NCBI RefSeq assembly: GCF_042427745.1
Contig: NZ_JBHMFA010000006.1
Source: Algibacter miyuki
GTDB lineage: Bacteria > Bacteroidota > Bacteroidia > Flavobacteriales > Flavobacteriaceae
Strand: one strand, 5' to 3'
Length of the DNA stretch: 64,000 bases
Part shown: one piece after another, positions 52,452-61,227 of the stretch
How positions within the stretch are numbered: position 1 is the stretch's first letter
Layout of the letters: each line of letters starts with the position of its first letter
Notes under the pieces: generated by a model
The model's database searches: none
Seen by the model: only the letters and a program-made list of their open reading frames with translations
What the model was told of the DNA's origin: nothing
Position numbers and translations under genes: made by a program

Positions 52452-52964
52452 ATGAATATAGATAGCGCCATTTTAGTTATTGGCTCAGTTATTGGAGTTT
52501 TTACCGCAATAATGATTATTACAAGAATTTTTGGACTTCGAACTTTTGCTAAAATGTCAAGTTTTGATTTTGCTTCAACCATTGCAGTGGGTTCCATATT
52601 AGCTTCAATAGTTATTAATAAAGACCAAAATTTACTAAAAGGCATTTTGGCATTGGTTTGTATAATAGGCTTTCAGACATTATTTTCATTTTTAGTTAGA
52701 AAAAATGATTGGTTTAAAACGTTATTTACAAATAAACCGCAAATGCTTATGAAAGATGGAGAAATTTTTTACGATAATTTAAAACGATGCAACGTTGATG
52801 TAAGTGATTTAATGGGGAAATTGAGAGAAGCAAACGTGCATAAACTTTCCGAAGTTCAAGCTGTGGTATTCGAAAGTACTGGAGATATTTCAGTATTACA
52901 TAGTGCAGATAAAAATGATATTGATTCCATAATTTTAAGAGATGTTGCAGAGTATAAAAAATGA
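52452..52964 (+). CDS. DUF421 (YetF-like) membrane protein
   Basis: 170 aa. Three membrane helices in the first 85 residues (ILVIGSVIGVFTAIMIITRIFG, FASTIAVGSILASIVI, LALVCIIGFQTLFSFLV), with the family strings RIFGLRTFAKMSSFDFASTIA and KPQMLMKDGEIFYDNLKRCNV, then the soluble YetF domain (LREANVHKLSEVQAVVFESTGDISVL). DUF421 proteins are inner-membrane proteins of unknown role, implicated in spore or stress physiology elsewhere. Stands alone, ~100 bp after the broken array end; not itself flanked by core heptamers. Confidence 0.88.
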   Translation: MNIDSAILVIGSVIGVFTAIMIITRIFGLRTFAKMSSFDFASTIAVGSILASIVINKDQNLLKGILALVCIIGFQTLFSFLVRKNDWFKTLFTNKPQMLMKDGEIFYDNLKRCNVDVSDLMGKLREANVHKLSEVQAVVFESTGDISVLHSADKNDIDSIILRDVAEYKK

Positions 52965-53157
52965 TTTCCGATAATTATTGAATAAATACTCTACGAACAT
53001 TGGATATTATGCTTTCCTGAAATTGGTTGATTACACTAAACACTTTGGAAAATAATAGCTTTCTACATTCAAATTAAAACACAAATTTCAAACTAAATCT
53101 GTAATTTTACTTCTTCAATTTGATATGTAGCATTAGGACTTCCTATGCACCCTAAAA

Positions 53158-53634
53158 ATGAAAAAAAAGATGAATATAAAAATTTTAGCAGTAGTCACTC
53201 TCTTAATGCTTTCTGCTTGTAAGGATAATAAAACGGCGGAAAATCAAGCAACACCAAAGATTGAAACTGGTATTGAAAAGGATACTAAAGAAACATTTAA
53301 AACCATTGAAATGGATGTTGTAAACAGTTTAAATGCTACTATTTCTTCAAAAAATCTAAAAACTGAAGAAGAAATAATGCATGCTTACAAGCCAAAAAAC
53401 TTGGAAACAGAAGGACATTACACGTATACTATTTCGAAAAATGACATTGGTAATGGTTCTCAAGACATTATATTAATTGAAGATAATTTATTAGATGATT
53501 CATTATTAGCTATAAAAACGATAATGAAGGTAGAAAAAGAAAATTCAACTTTAAAAGTGGTTTCTATAAAAGAGAATTACAAGTGTCGACAAAACCGAGG
53601 TCATCAAGAATGGAGTGCAGAATTGTGTAACTAA
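53158..53634 (+). CDS. Unknown lipoprotein
   Basis: 158 aa (or 154 from the second Met at 53170). Lipoprotein signal VVTLLMLSACKDNK. A hydrophilic Lys/Glu/Thr linker follows to ~60; the remainder has possible beta strands (HYTYTISKNDIG, QDIILIEDNLLDDSLLAIKTIMKVEKE) and a short C-terminal Cys pair (KCRQNRGHQEWSAELCN), which might form a disulfide. No family recognised. Monocistronic; a weak hairpin with TTTC loop at 53724-53743 may terminate it. Confidence 0.65.
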   Translation: MKKKMNIKILAVVTLLMLSACKDNKTAENQATPKIETGIEKDTKETFKTIEMDVVNSLNATISSKNLKTEEEIMHAYKPKNLETEGHYTYTISKNDIGNGSQDIILIEDNLLDDSLLAIKTIMKVEKENSTLKVVSIKENYKCRQNRGHQEWSAELCN

Positions 53635-53714
53635 AACGGCTTTTAACAACCTACTTCTATAAAAAGCACGATAAATTAGTTTTAATTAGTCATTTCAAAA
53701 GCCTGTATTTGTAG

Positions 53715-53784
53715 GCCTTTTAACAAAAAGCCTTTCGGGTTTTTAGGTTATGTTTTATTTGCTAACTTTAGTGCTTAAAACACC
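53715..53784 (+). repeat. Fragment of attC-like site (right part of spacer)
   Basis: TTTTATTTGCTAACTTTAGTG and CTTAAAACACC, read in order, are collinear with the right part of the attC-like middles (TTTACTAAATTAGTGCTTAAACACG at 34489 and equivalents). The left part and all core heptamers are missing. It lies between the unknown lipoprotein and OsmC genes. Confidence 0.45.
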
Positions 53785-53811
53785 TTAACCACAAGTTAAA
53801 AAACCTTAATT

Positions 53812-54216
53812 ATGAAGTATTTTAGTAAAGCCAACTCTTCTTCGAAAAATAATGCTTCAATACAGATTAAAGCATCGGAAATTGCTTTTGGCACCACTCC
53901 GGAATCTGCCGATACCTTACCAAACCCAGCCGAATTGTTTTTAGGATCGTTTTCTGCTTGTGTTCTTAAAAATGTGGAACGCTTCTCGGGTTTAATGAAT
54001 TTTGAATATTCAAAAGCGGAAATAACAGTTAGTGCCACACGACTTGAAAAACCGCCAAGGATGGACGGCATTAATTATGAATTAACAATTTATAGTCCAG
54101 ACGATAATTTGAATATTAATTTACTCAAAAAGAATATCGAAAAGTTTGGGACTATATTTAATACCGTGAAGTCTTCCTGCACTGTTACAGGTGTAATTAA
54201 CATAATACAGGAATAA
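53812..54216 (+). CDS. OsmC family protein
   Basis: 134 aa, complete alpha/beta OsmC fold: NPAELFLGSFSACVLKNVERFSG contains the first active Cys (in SAC), and VKSSCTVTGVINI the second. OsmC/Ohr proteins reduce organic hydroperoxides through the Cys pair; the single short form with SFSAC is the broad OsmC-like group rather than Ohr. Cytosolic. It fits the general peroxide-defence load of this window but is not next to the other redox genes. Confidence 0.87.
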   Translation: MKYFSKANSSSKNNASIQIKASEIAFGTTPESADTLPNPAELFLGSFSACVLKNVERFSGLMNFEYSKAEITVSATRLEKPPRMDGINYELTIYSPDDNLNINLLKKNIEKFGTIFNTVKSSCTVTGVINIIQE

Positions 54217-54287
54217 AAAAGGTGAATTATTTAAAGGTAGCGACAAATACCCTGGGCAATAATTATAAAAAAATAACAACTAATTTT

Positions 54288-54722
54288 ATGAAAAGAAGTA
54301 CTTTATTAGTTCTAACCATAACAATCTTATCTTCAATTTTATTTTCAAGTTGTGGCGTAATGTTTGGAGGAAGTAAATACAACGCTAACATTAAAGTAAA
54401 AGATCATCCAAATGCTGAAATTTACGCGAATGGAGAAAAAATAGGAACGGGAGAAGTTTCCGCCTTGTTTAAACGAAATCAACCTCTTAAAATTGAAGTA
54501 AAACAAGACAAGTGCCAAGAAAAAACTAAAAATTTTGACAATACTTTCAGAACAGGAAACTTTATTCTGAGTGCCATTTCTTTTGGAATTACTGGTATTG
54601 CTGTTGATTTAGGAACCGGAGCTGCATTTAAACCAGACCACAAGAATGACCCAGCTATCGAAAAACTATCGGACAAAAATTACAAATTTACAGTAGATTA
54701 TTCTGAATGTAAAGAAGATTAA
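54288..54722 (+). CDS. PEGA-like lipoprotein
   Basis: 144 aa from ATG 54288; a frame start at 54222 adds 22 residues with no signal-peptide character. Lipobox SILFSSCGVMFGG. Residues ~30-70 resemble a PEGA surface beta domain: NANIKVKDHPNAEIYANGEKIGTGEVSALFKRNQ in order. A hydrophobic segment follows at ~85-110 (FILSAISFGITGIAVDLGTGAAF). Probably outer-membrane lipoprotein of unknown role, similar in plan to many small Bacteroidota PEGA lipoproteins. Starts 71 bp after the OsmC gene. Confidence 0.72.
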   Translation: MKRSTLLVLTITILSSILFSSCGVMFGGSKYNANIKVKDHPNAEIYANGEKIGTGEVSALFKRNQPLKIEVKQDKCQEKTKNFDNTFRTGNFILSAISFGITGIAVDLGTGAAFKPDHKNDPAIEKLSDKNYKFTVDYSECKED

Positions 54723-54813
54723 GTCTGTTCAAGATCTAATAAAACGAATTATTATCTCAAGCTTACTTACAAAAAGTATAAAACTTTCTTATGAAAGTTA
54801 TAAAATAAAATAC

Positions 54814-55590
54814 ATGCGTAAAATACTATTAATAGCCACCATTCTAATCTCTAGTTTTGGGTATGCTCAATCTGAAAAAATCACAATAAAATCGGAAAAT
54901 CTTAAAGCCGTTAACTATCTAAAAGCCGATGATTTCTATGTAACGCATTATTTATATATCGATTTATTTTTACGGGAGAATTTATTCCCCATGGCAAGAA
55001 TAGAAGATGTTTCGTCTATATTAAACGCTATAAAAACATATGTTTCTGTAGAAACACCTTTGGAAATTGAGATTGAAAAACCAGGAGATAGCAATTATCT
55101 AATTAAAATAGGGATTCTTAAAAAAGACGATGGCACCGAACTTTTAATTGCATATACCAATTGGAACACGAGAGAACGGCTATTTGAAAAGGATATAGAC
55201 ATCAAGAATGATTCTTACACGCGATGGTACTTTTTAAATGGTAACAAAATGACTTACAGACAGGACATGTCTGATAAGAGTGATTATTCAGCTAAATCTA
55301 AGCCAAATTTAGCCCAAGCTTATTTAATGGATGAATTACCAGAAAACGATGGAAAAATAAAAAGTACTATAGATGATATTTTAAAAGAAAAGGGTTTAAA
55401 TATTTCGGACAAAATATTGGCGAATTTGGTTCTGTTAAAGTATCACATGTATTTAAGAGATAGCAATAATGTTGTAAAACAAGCTAAATACTTGAATGAA
55501 CTATTTAAAGAACACCCTTCAGATTTTAGTCTGAAAGGTTTAGAAATAATGTTTAGAGCAACAGAGTTTCAAATACAATTAATGAAATAA
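54814..55590 (+). CDS. Unknown secreted protein
   Basis: 258 aa. Signal peptide MRKILLIATILISSFGYAQ. The mature protein is mixed alpha/beta, with no cysteine at all and no motif I can name; a TPR-like C-terminus is possible (LVLLKYHMYLRDSNNVVKQAKYLNELFKEHP). Probably periplasmic. No operon partner; the gap to VF530 is 204 bp with no clear element. Confidence 0.62.
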   Translation: MRKILLIATILISSFGYAQSEKITIKSENLKAVNYLKADDFYVTHYLYIDLFLRENLFPMARIEDVSSILNAIKTYVSVETPLEIEIEKPGDSNYLIKIGILKKDDGTELLIAYTNWNTRERLFEKDIDIKNDSYTRWYFLNGNKMTYRQDMSDKSDYSAKSKPNLAQAYLMDELPENDGKIKSTIDDILKEKGLNISDKILANLVLLKYHMYLRDSNNVVKQAKYLNELFKEHPSDFSLKGLEIMFRATEFQIQLMK

Positions 55591-55794
55591 ACACTTCATT
55601 TTTAACAACGAAAAACGGAGATTAAAACCAGCCATCACCAAAACTAAATGAAAATCAGACAAATAAGTCTTTAAAATATTAAAAACTTAAAAGCAATTGG
55701 AAAACAAACATTTAGCGAGACTTATGCTTCGGTAAACAGCGAAGAACATATGTCCACATATATACCAATTAATATACACTAAAAAAAGAACAAA

Positions 55795-56121
55795 TTGGCC
55801 GATAAACAGACACCATCTAAAACACTCAAAGAAACAGAACAGCAAGCAAAGCCTAAACGTACAAGAAGACCACCAACAGAAGAACAACTAAGTAATCCGT
55901 TTCATGGAGTAAAACTAAAACAGGTTTTAGAGCGTTTGGTAGCACATTATGGTTGGGCGTATTTAGGAGAACGTACTAATCTTCGCTGTTTTATCTACAA
56001 TCCTACTATGAAATCTAGTCTTGGGTTTTTAAGAAGAACAACTTGGGCAAGAGAGCATGTTGAAGACCTTTATTTAGATATGCTAGACGAAACAAAAGAA
56101 GAAAAAGAAGAAGCGAAATAG
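55795..56121 (+). CDS. VF530 family DNA-binding protein
   Basis: 108 aa. Start is TTG at 55795: an in-frame stop lies at 55780 and the next Met is deep inside the domain. Residues ~1-30 are a basic tail (KTLKETEQQAKPKRTRRPP). Residues ~33-98 match VF530: SNPFHGVKLKQVLERLVAHYGWAYLG, RCFIYNPTMKSSLGFLRRTTWAREHVEDLYL in order. VF530 is a small double-stranded-DNA-binding fold of unknown role. The TTG start suggests weak translation or reduced annotation elsewhere. Confidence 0.88.
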   Translation: MADKQTPSKTLKETEQQAKPKRTRRPPTEEQLSNPFHGVKLKQVLERLVAHYGWAYLGERTNLRCFIYNPTMKSSLGFLRRTTWAREHVEDLYLDMLDETKEEKEEAK

Positions 56122-56177
56122 GTTTAAATTGAATGCTATAAAACGCAGTTATGAAGTTAAAAGTCCAATTCTATCTC

Positions 56178-57233
56178 TTAAAATTTATTTTTTAATTGTT
56201 TCACAATTTGGTTGCCTCTATAAATTGCACCTTCCATATAACCACCATAGCTTGGTGACGTTTCTGACCCAGCAATTATAAATTTACCATTTAAATAGTC
56301 TTGTTGATAGACTGGATGGCCATTGTTTGCATGTGGATTTAGAAAATTAGTATTATCTACATGTAGTAAATCTTCTTTACTCCAAACTTTTTCATCATAA
56401 TAAAGATATTTTTTTCCTGCTTCACCAAAGAACTTAAAAAGTTGAGCTCTTATTTTTTCTTCTCTGTACGCTTTGGTTTCGTTAGCTAAACCTGCGTTTA
56501 AAAATCCCATTAATCCAAAATGACTATTCTCAAAATCAGAATGATCATAGATTTCTGTAAAAGGACCTACATTACTAAAACCAACGCCAGACAGTCCTTT
56601 TTCTTTCCAAAAAGGCGTTTTATAAACCAATGCAAACTTAATGGAATCTTTCATCCAAGTATGCGTATTATTTGCAATTTCTAAAAGATTGAGGTCTAAT
56701 TGAGAAGAAAAATCAACCGTATTAACTAAGAGTTGTGGTGGCATTGTAGAAATAACCATATCTGCAGTAAAAGTTGCATTTTCAGTGAGTACGTGTATTG
56801 AATTTTCTTTATCGTCAATGCGCACAACCTTCTGATTGCGTTGCAATTCATCTTCCGAAAAATCGTTAGACAGTTTTTCTAAAATAGTTGCCGTTCCGCC
56901 AACAATTCTATAACTAATTTCCTGGTTTCCTGGTAATTGAAAACGTTCTGGCAAATTGGTGTTTGAAGCTTCATATAAAGCATCACCTTTCGTGTTTTGC
57001 TCAAATAAAGAAATTTGTAGTGTAGCACACAACTTTATAAGTTCTTCATTGTATCTCCAAAGCCAAGTGGCACCTAATTCTACTTTTGTATGATCATTTT
57101 TTTTGGTGAAAATTCTTCCACCAATTCTATTATTTGCTTCTAGAATTTGGATAGAGAAGCCCTCTTTTTTTAATTTATATCCTAAATACAAACCGGAAAG
57201 TCCACCTCCAATAATTACTATTTTTTTCTTTAT
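56178..57233 (-). CDS. Flavin monoamine oxidase-like protein without a normal start codon
   Basis: About 351 aa if read from 57233. The FAD fold begins KKKIVIIGGGLSGLYLGYKL, so translation must start at or before 57233, but the only codon there is ATA (ATA AAG AAA AAA ATA GTA). The frame is closed by TAG at 57258. ATT (57248) and TTG (57191, inside the fold) are the only other options. Later blocks: ILEANNRIGGRIFT, VELGATWLWR, FIIAGSETSPSYGGYMEGAIYRG in order. The family oxidises amines or polyamines with FAD. Either a rare ATA start or an ATG-to-ATA loss-of-start mutation. Tail-to-tail with VF530. Confidence 0.8.
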   Translation of the reverse strand: MKKKIVIIGGGLSGLYLGYKLKKEGFSIQILEANNRIGGRIFTKKNDHTKVELGATWLWRYNEELIKLCATLQISLFEQNTKGDALYEASNTNLPERFQLPGNQEISYRIVGGTATILEKLSNDFSEDELQRNQKVVRIDDKENSIHVLTENATFTADMVISTMPPQLLVNTVDFSSQLDLNLLEIANNTHTWMKDSIKFALVYKTPFWKEKGLSGVGFSNVGPFTEIYDHSDFENSHFGLMGFLNAGLANETKAYREEKIRAQLFKFFGEAGKKYLYYDEKVWSKEDLLHVDNTNFLNPHANNGHPVYQQDYLNGKFIIAGSETSPSYGGYMEGAIYRGNQIVKQLKNKF

Positions 57234-57260
57234 TAGGTCAAAGATAATTAAGATAACCTA

Positions 57261-57315
57261 AAAAAAAACTGAGTTAAAAAAAACTTTAAAAACCTTAATT
57301 CTAAACTCAGTTTTT
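57261..57315 (-). terminator. Terminator of the katG-ankyrin unit
   Basis: On the minus strand AAACTCAG-type stem: AAAACTGAGTT (57265-57275) pairs with AACTCAGTTTT (57304-57314), loop A/T-rich, with a run of T residues on the minus strand (A run 57261-57268). It lies 21 bp past the ankyrin stop. Confidence 0.75.
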
Positions 57316-57335
57316 AATTTTAGTCAACGTTTCTA

Positions 57336-57806
57336 CTAGGTTAAAAGCGCTACAATTTCAGCAAACTTCTTTTCTTCAGCGTAAGCTAAAGCTATTTTCC
57401 CTGCGTTATCTTTTATGGTTTTATCAGCATTATGCTCTAAAAGTAGTTTAACAATGTCAAGTTTGTTGTATTGTGTAGCAAAGGATAAGGCTGTTGTTCC
57501 GTTGGTGTTTACTTCGTTTAAGTCGGCACCATTTTCAATTAAATATGTAGCAAAAGCGACGTTGCCTTTAAAACTAACACCAATGAGGGCGGTGTTTCCT
57601 GAGGCATCTTTAGCATTAATAGGTGCTTGGTGTTCTACTAATATTTTTGTTGCCGCTTCGTTATCAAAGTAAGTCGCTAAAATTAATGGTGTAAAGCCAC
57701 GCTCGTCTGTAGCTTCGGCTAATTTAGGATTTCGAGTCAATAAGGTTTTTAGAGTTAAAATGTCTCTATTCTTTATGCTTTCAAATAAGTTATTAATGTC
57801 TTTCAT
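57336..57806 (-). CDS. Ankyrin-repeat protein
   Basis: 156 aa made of about four ankyrin repeats: ILTLKTLLTRNPKLAEATDERG, GFTPLILATYFDNEAATKILVEHQAPINAKDASG, GNTALIGVSFKGNVAFATYLIENGADLNEVNTNG, GTTALSFATQYNKLDIVKLLLEHNADKT in sequence order. No signal peptide, so cytosolic. It is downstream of katG; ankyrin proteins next to catalases are known (AnkB with KatB in Pseudomonas) and help catalase activity. A similar support role is inferred. A hairpin between the genes may lower its expression. Confidence 0.88.
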   Translation of the reverse strand: MKDINNLFESIKNRDILTLKTLLTRNPKLAEATDERGFTPLILATYFDNEAATKILVEHQAPINAKDASGNTALIGVSFKGNVAFATYLIENGADLNEVNTNGTTALSFATQYNKLDIVKLLLEHNADKTIKDNAGKIALAYAEEKKFAEIVALLT

Positions 57807-57821
57807 TTGGATTTATGTTAT

Positions 57822-57852
57822 AAAAAAAGGAATGGCTATAAAAACCATTCCT
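57822..57852 (-). terminator. Terminator/attenuator between katG and ankyrin gene
   Basis: AGGAATGG (57828-57835) pairs perfectly with CCATTCCT (57845-57852); a T run follows on the minus strand (57827-57822). It would partly separate katG from the ankyrin gene. Confidence 0.75.
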
Positions 57853-57874
57853 CTAAAATCTATGTTTACTATTG

Positions 57875-60049
57875 TTATTTTATATCGAAACGATCGGCGT
57901 TCATCACTTTAGTCCAAGCTGCTACAAAGTCTTTTACAAAACGTTCTTTGCTATCATCTTGAGCGTACATTTCCGCGTAAGCGCGCAAAATAGAATTAGA
58001 ACCAAATACTAAATCGACACGAGTTGCGGTAAATTTAACTTCGCCAGTTTTACGATTTTTAATTTCGTAAATACCATTGTTAAGCGATTTCCATTCGTAA
58101 ACCATATCGGTTAGGTTTATAAAGAAGTCGTTTGTTAAAGCGCCTTCATTGTCTGTAAACACCCCATGTTTTGTTCCTGCATAGTTGGTTCCCATAACAC
58201 GCATACCCCCTACTAAAACCGTCATTTCTGCCGCTGTTAATCCTAGCAATTGTGTTTTATCTAACAACATTTCCTCTGGACTCACTACATACTCTTTTTT
58301 CTGCCAGTTTCTGTAACCATCTGCAAGTGGCTCCATAGACTCAAAAGATTCTATATCGGTCATTTCTTGCGATGCATCCCCTCTACCTGGTGCAAAAGGC
58401 ACATCGACAACCATACCTGCTTTTCTAATGGCTTTTTCTACACCAACATTACCAGCTAACACAATAGTATCTGCAATGCTAATACCAAATTCTGCCGCAA
58501 TAGGTTCTAAAACAGATAATACATTTTGCAATTGTGCAGGCTCGTTACCTGTCCAGTTTTTTTGTGGCTCTAAACGAATACGTGATCCGTTTGCTCCACC
58601 TCTAAAATCTGATCCTCTAAAGGTTCTAGCACTATCCCAAGCGGTAGATACTAATTCTGAGATACTTAAAGCTGTACTTGAAATTTTAGCTTTAACAGAC
58701 TCAACATCATAACTATAGTTTCCTTTTGGAATTGGGTCTTGCCAAATTAATTCTTCTTGAGGCACATCAGGTCCAAACCAACGATCTCTTGGTCCCATAT
58801 CACGGTGTGTTAATTTAAACCAAGCACGAGCGAATGTGTCAGAAAAGGTTTCAAAATCATTTTTAAATCGTAATGAAATCTCTTTATAAATAGGATCCAT
58901 TTTCATGGCCATATCGGCATCGGTCATCATTGGATTATGCTTCGTTGTTAAATCTTCAACATCTACAGGCATATCCTCTTCTTTAATACTTACCGGTTCC
59001 CATTGGTGTGCTCCTGCCGGACTTTTACGTAGTTCCCAATCGTGGTTAAATAACATTTCGAAAAAGCCATTATCCCATTTTGTCGGGTTTGTAGTCCAAG
59101 CACCTTCTAAACCACTAGTAACCGTATATCTACCTTTACCCGATTTTGTTGGATTAGACCAACCTAAACCTTGCTCTTCTACATCAGCACTTTCTGGATC
59201 TGGACCTAAAATACTAGCATCTCCATTTCCGTGTGTTTTTCCAACGGTATGGCCACCAGCTGTTAAAGCTACCGTTTCCTCATCATTCATCGCCATACGT
59301 TTAAACGTTTCTCTAACTTGTAGCGCTGTTTTTAACGGATCGGGCTTTCCATTAACACCTTCTGGGTTCACATAAATTAATCCCATTTGTACAGCAGCTA
59401 ACGGGTTTTCCATAGTATCTGGATGATCTACACTAGTGTAACGCTCATCACTTGGTGCTAACCATTCTTTTTCTGCTCCCCAATACACATCTTTTTCTGG
59501 ATGCCAAATATCTTGACGACCAAATGCAAAACCATAGGTTTTTAAGCCCATGTTTTCGTAAGCAATAGTTCCTGCCAAAATAATAAGATCGGCCCAGCTT
59601 ATTGCATTTCCATATTTTTTCTTGATTGGCCATAATAAACGTCTCGCTTTATCTAAACTGGCATTATCTGGCCAAGAATTTAAAGGCGCAAAACGTTGGT
59701 TACCGGTACCACCGCCACCACGACCATCTGCTAATCTATATGAGCCTGCTGCGTGCCATGCCATTCTAATCATTAAACCGCCATAGTGTCCCCAATCTGC
59801 TGGCCACCAATCTTGGCTATCGGTCATAAAATCGTGAACATCCTTTTTTAAAGCGTCTACATCTAACTTTTTCAGTTCTTCTTGATAATCAAAATCTGCA
59901 CCTAACGGATTTGTTTTTCCATCTTGTTGGTGTAAAATGTCAAGATTAAGTGTGTTTGGCCACCAATCTGTTACTGTTTTTTCGGTTGTAGTAATAGCAC
60001 CTTGCATAAAAGGACATTTACCCATGCCGCCGCCGTTGTTATGATCCAT
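57875..60049 (-). CDS. katG: Catalase-peroxidase KatG
   Basis: 724 aa, full length, two related peroxidase domains. Distal heme site IRMAWHAAGSYR with Arg95, Trp98 and His99; the Tyr of the Met-Tyr-Trp adduct in MGLIYVNPEGVNG; proximal His region TAGGHTVGKTHGNG; Met in the second half of domain 1. The second domain keeps the fold but lacks the heme His. It dismutates H2O2 and has broad peroxidase activity in the cytosol. Divergent from tpx, sharing the 307-bp regulatory region; the ankyrin gene follows in the same direction. Confidence 0.96.
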   Translation of the reverse strand: MDHNNGGGMGKCPFMQGAITTTEKTVTDWWPNTLNLDILHQQDGKTNPLGADFDYQEELKKLDVDALKKDVHDFMTDSQDWWPADWGHYGGLMIRMAWHAAGSYRLADGRGGGGTGNQRFAPLNSWPDNASLDKARRLLWPIKKKYGNAISWADLIILAGTIAYENMGLKTYGFAFGRQDIWHPEKDVYWGAEKEWLAPSDERYTSVDHPDTMENPLAAVQMGLIYVNPEGVNGKPDPLKTALQVRETFKRMAMNDEETVALTAGGHTVGKTHGNGDASILGPDPESADVEEQGLGWSNPTKSGKGRYTVTSGLEGAWTTNPTKWDNGFFEMLFNHDWELRKSPAGAHQWEPVSIKEEDMPVDVEDLTTKHNPMMTDADMAMKMDPIYKEISLRFKNDFETFSDTFARAWFKLTHRDMGPRDRWFGPDVPQEELIWQDPIPKGNYSYDVESVKAKISSTALSISELVSTAWDSARTFRGSDFRGGANGSRIRLEPQKNWTGNEPAQLQNVLSVLEPIAAEFGISIADTIVLAGNVGVEKAIRKAGMVVDVPFAPGRGDASQEMTDIESFESMEPLADGYRNWQKKEYVVSPEEMLLDKTQLLGLTAAEMTVLVGGMRVMGTNYAGTKHGVFTDNEGALTNDFFINLTDMVYEWKSLNNGIYEIKNRKTGEVKFTATRVDLVFGSNSILRAYAEMYAQDDSKERFVKDFVAAWTKVMNADRFDIK

Positions 60050-60356
60050 ATTGTATATTTTTTTTCGATTTAATTTTTGATAAAATTACTCTATTACAGA
60101 ATCTAAAAACTATAAATAAAATTGATTGTTTTTATTTTATCATAAAGAATTCTTATATCTGTATGTAAGAATAGGTCTCTAAATTTACGGAAACCTAACT
60201 TACGGAACAAAAAAAAAGCACCTTCAGTTTAAGCCAACCATTAATAATCTCATAATAGGTGGTCATTAAAACTACCACTTATTAAAAAAAGAAGAAACAA
60301 ATAGTTTTAACATCTAATTATTCTTAATTTTATGCTTTAATTAAAAAACAACTATA
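60050..60356. other. Divergent katG-tpx regulatory region
   Basis: 307 bp without a gene. The main feature is an inverted repeat ATTCTTA-N10-TAAGAAT at 60149-60172. The rest is A/T-rich with no clear OxyR four-box (ATAG-N7-CTAT) array that I could place. The divergent arrangement of a catalase and a thiol peroxidase suggests common peroxide control. Confidence 0.55.
60149..60172. promoter_or_regulatory. Inverted repeat in katG-tpx intergenic region
   Basis: Perfect 7-bp arms ATTCTTA and TAAGAAT separated by 10 bp, about one helical turn between arm centres plus half, located 100 bp from katG and 185 bp from tpx. Candidate binding site for a peroxide regulator (OxyR or PerR-type); not proven. 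Confidence 0.35.
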
Positions 60357-60863
60357 ATGGCAACAGTAACACTAAAAGGAGGAGAAATACATACCTCAGG
60401 TAATCTTCCTGCAACAGGAACTAAAGCACCTGAATTCAAATTAACAGCTAACGATTTATCGACTAAAACATTAGCCGATTTTGCAGGAAGCAAACTGGTT
60501 TTAAACATTTTCCCAAGTGTAGATACCGGAACTTGTGCTACATCGGTTCGCGAATTTAACAGAGAAGCAAGCGCATTAGAAAACACAAAAGTTTTATGCA
60601 TTTCTCGTGATTTACCATTTGCACATGCTCGTTTTTGTGGTGCAGAAGGTTTAGATAACGTAGTCAGTTTATCAGATTTTAAAACTGGAGACTTCGGAAA
60701 AGCCTATGGCGTAGATTTTATTGACGGACCTTTAGATGGTTTACACTCACGTAGCGTTGTGGTTTTAGACGAAAAAGGAAACGTTTTATACACTGAGCAA
60801 GTTGCTGAAACAGTAGACGAGCCTAATTATAAAGCCGCTTTAGAAGCTTTATTAAATGAGTAA
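60357..60863 (+). CDS. tpx: Thiol peroxidase Tpx
   Basis: 168 aa. Peroxidatic Cys60 in FPSVDTGTCATSVREF and resolving Cys94 in HARFCGAEG, the same spacing as Escherichia coli Tpx (61/95). Opening MATVTLKGGEIHTSGNLPATGTKAPEF and tail AALEALLNE are typical. It reduces H2O2 and lipid hydroperoxides with thioredoxin. The stop overlaps the following dgkA-like gene by 8 bp, so the two are translationally coupled. Confidence 0.95.
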   Translation: MATVTLKGGEIHTSGNLPATGTKAPEFKLTANDLSTKTLADFAGSKLVLNIFPSVDTGTCATSVREFNREASALENTKVLCISRDLPFAHARFCGAEGLDNVVSLSDFKTGDFGKAYGVDFIDGPLDGLHSRSVVVLDEKGNVLYTEQVAETVDEPNYKAALEALLNE

Positions 60864-61227
60864 TAAAAAGGAATCTTTTTTTATAAATAGATTAAAAAGT
60901 GTTGGCTTTGCGTTTAAAGGTGCTGTATTGCTCCTTAAAACCGAAGCCAGCATTAAAATTCAGTTTACTATTGGTGTTTTAGTAACCATAGCTGGTTTTT
61001 ATTACCAAATTTCTACAACCGAATGGCTTATTCAATTACTAGCCATTGGCCTGGTGATGTGTGCCGAAGGTGTTAACACAGCTATTGAAGCTATTGCCGA
61101 TTTTATTCACCCAGAACGCCATGAAAAAATTGGATTAATAAAAGATATTGCTGCAGGTGCTGTTTTTATTGCCGCCATTTTCGCTACTATCATTGGCTTT
61201 ATTATATATTTCCCGAAGGTTTTCTGA
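60856..61227 (+). CDS. Diacylglycerol kinase family (DgkA-like) membrane protein
   Basis: 123 aa with three membrane helices. Family motif CAEGVNTAIEAIADFIHPERHEKIGLIKDIAAGAVF carries the catalytic EGxNTAIE and DxAAGA segments. The Gram-positive-type undecaprenol or diacylglycerol kinase group phosphorylates lipid alcohols at the inner membrane. Overlaps tpx by 8 bp, an odd partner with no obvious functional link. ftsK follows 157 bp later. Confidence 0.9.
   Translation: MSNKKESFFINRLKSVGFAFKGAVLLLKTEASIKIQFTIGVLVTIAGFYYQISTTEWLIQLLAIGLVMCAEGVNTAIEAIADFIHPERHEKIGLIKDIAAGAVFIAAIFATIIGFIIYFPKVF

Noticed and set aside
52452..52964. DUF421 gene as a fifth cassette
   Set aside because: No GTT core precedes it and no complementary heptamer follows its stop.
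54222..54290. Sequence with CCCTGGGCAATAATT before the PEGA-like lipoprotein as a cassette core
   Set aside because: No matching 3' heptamer or palindrome follows the gene.
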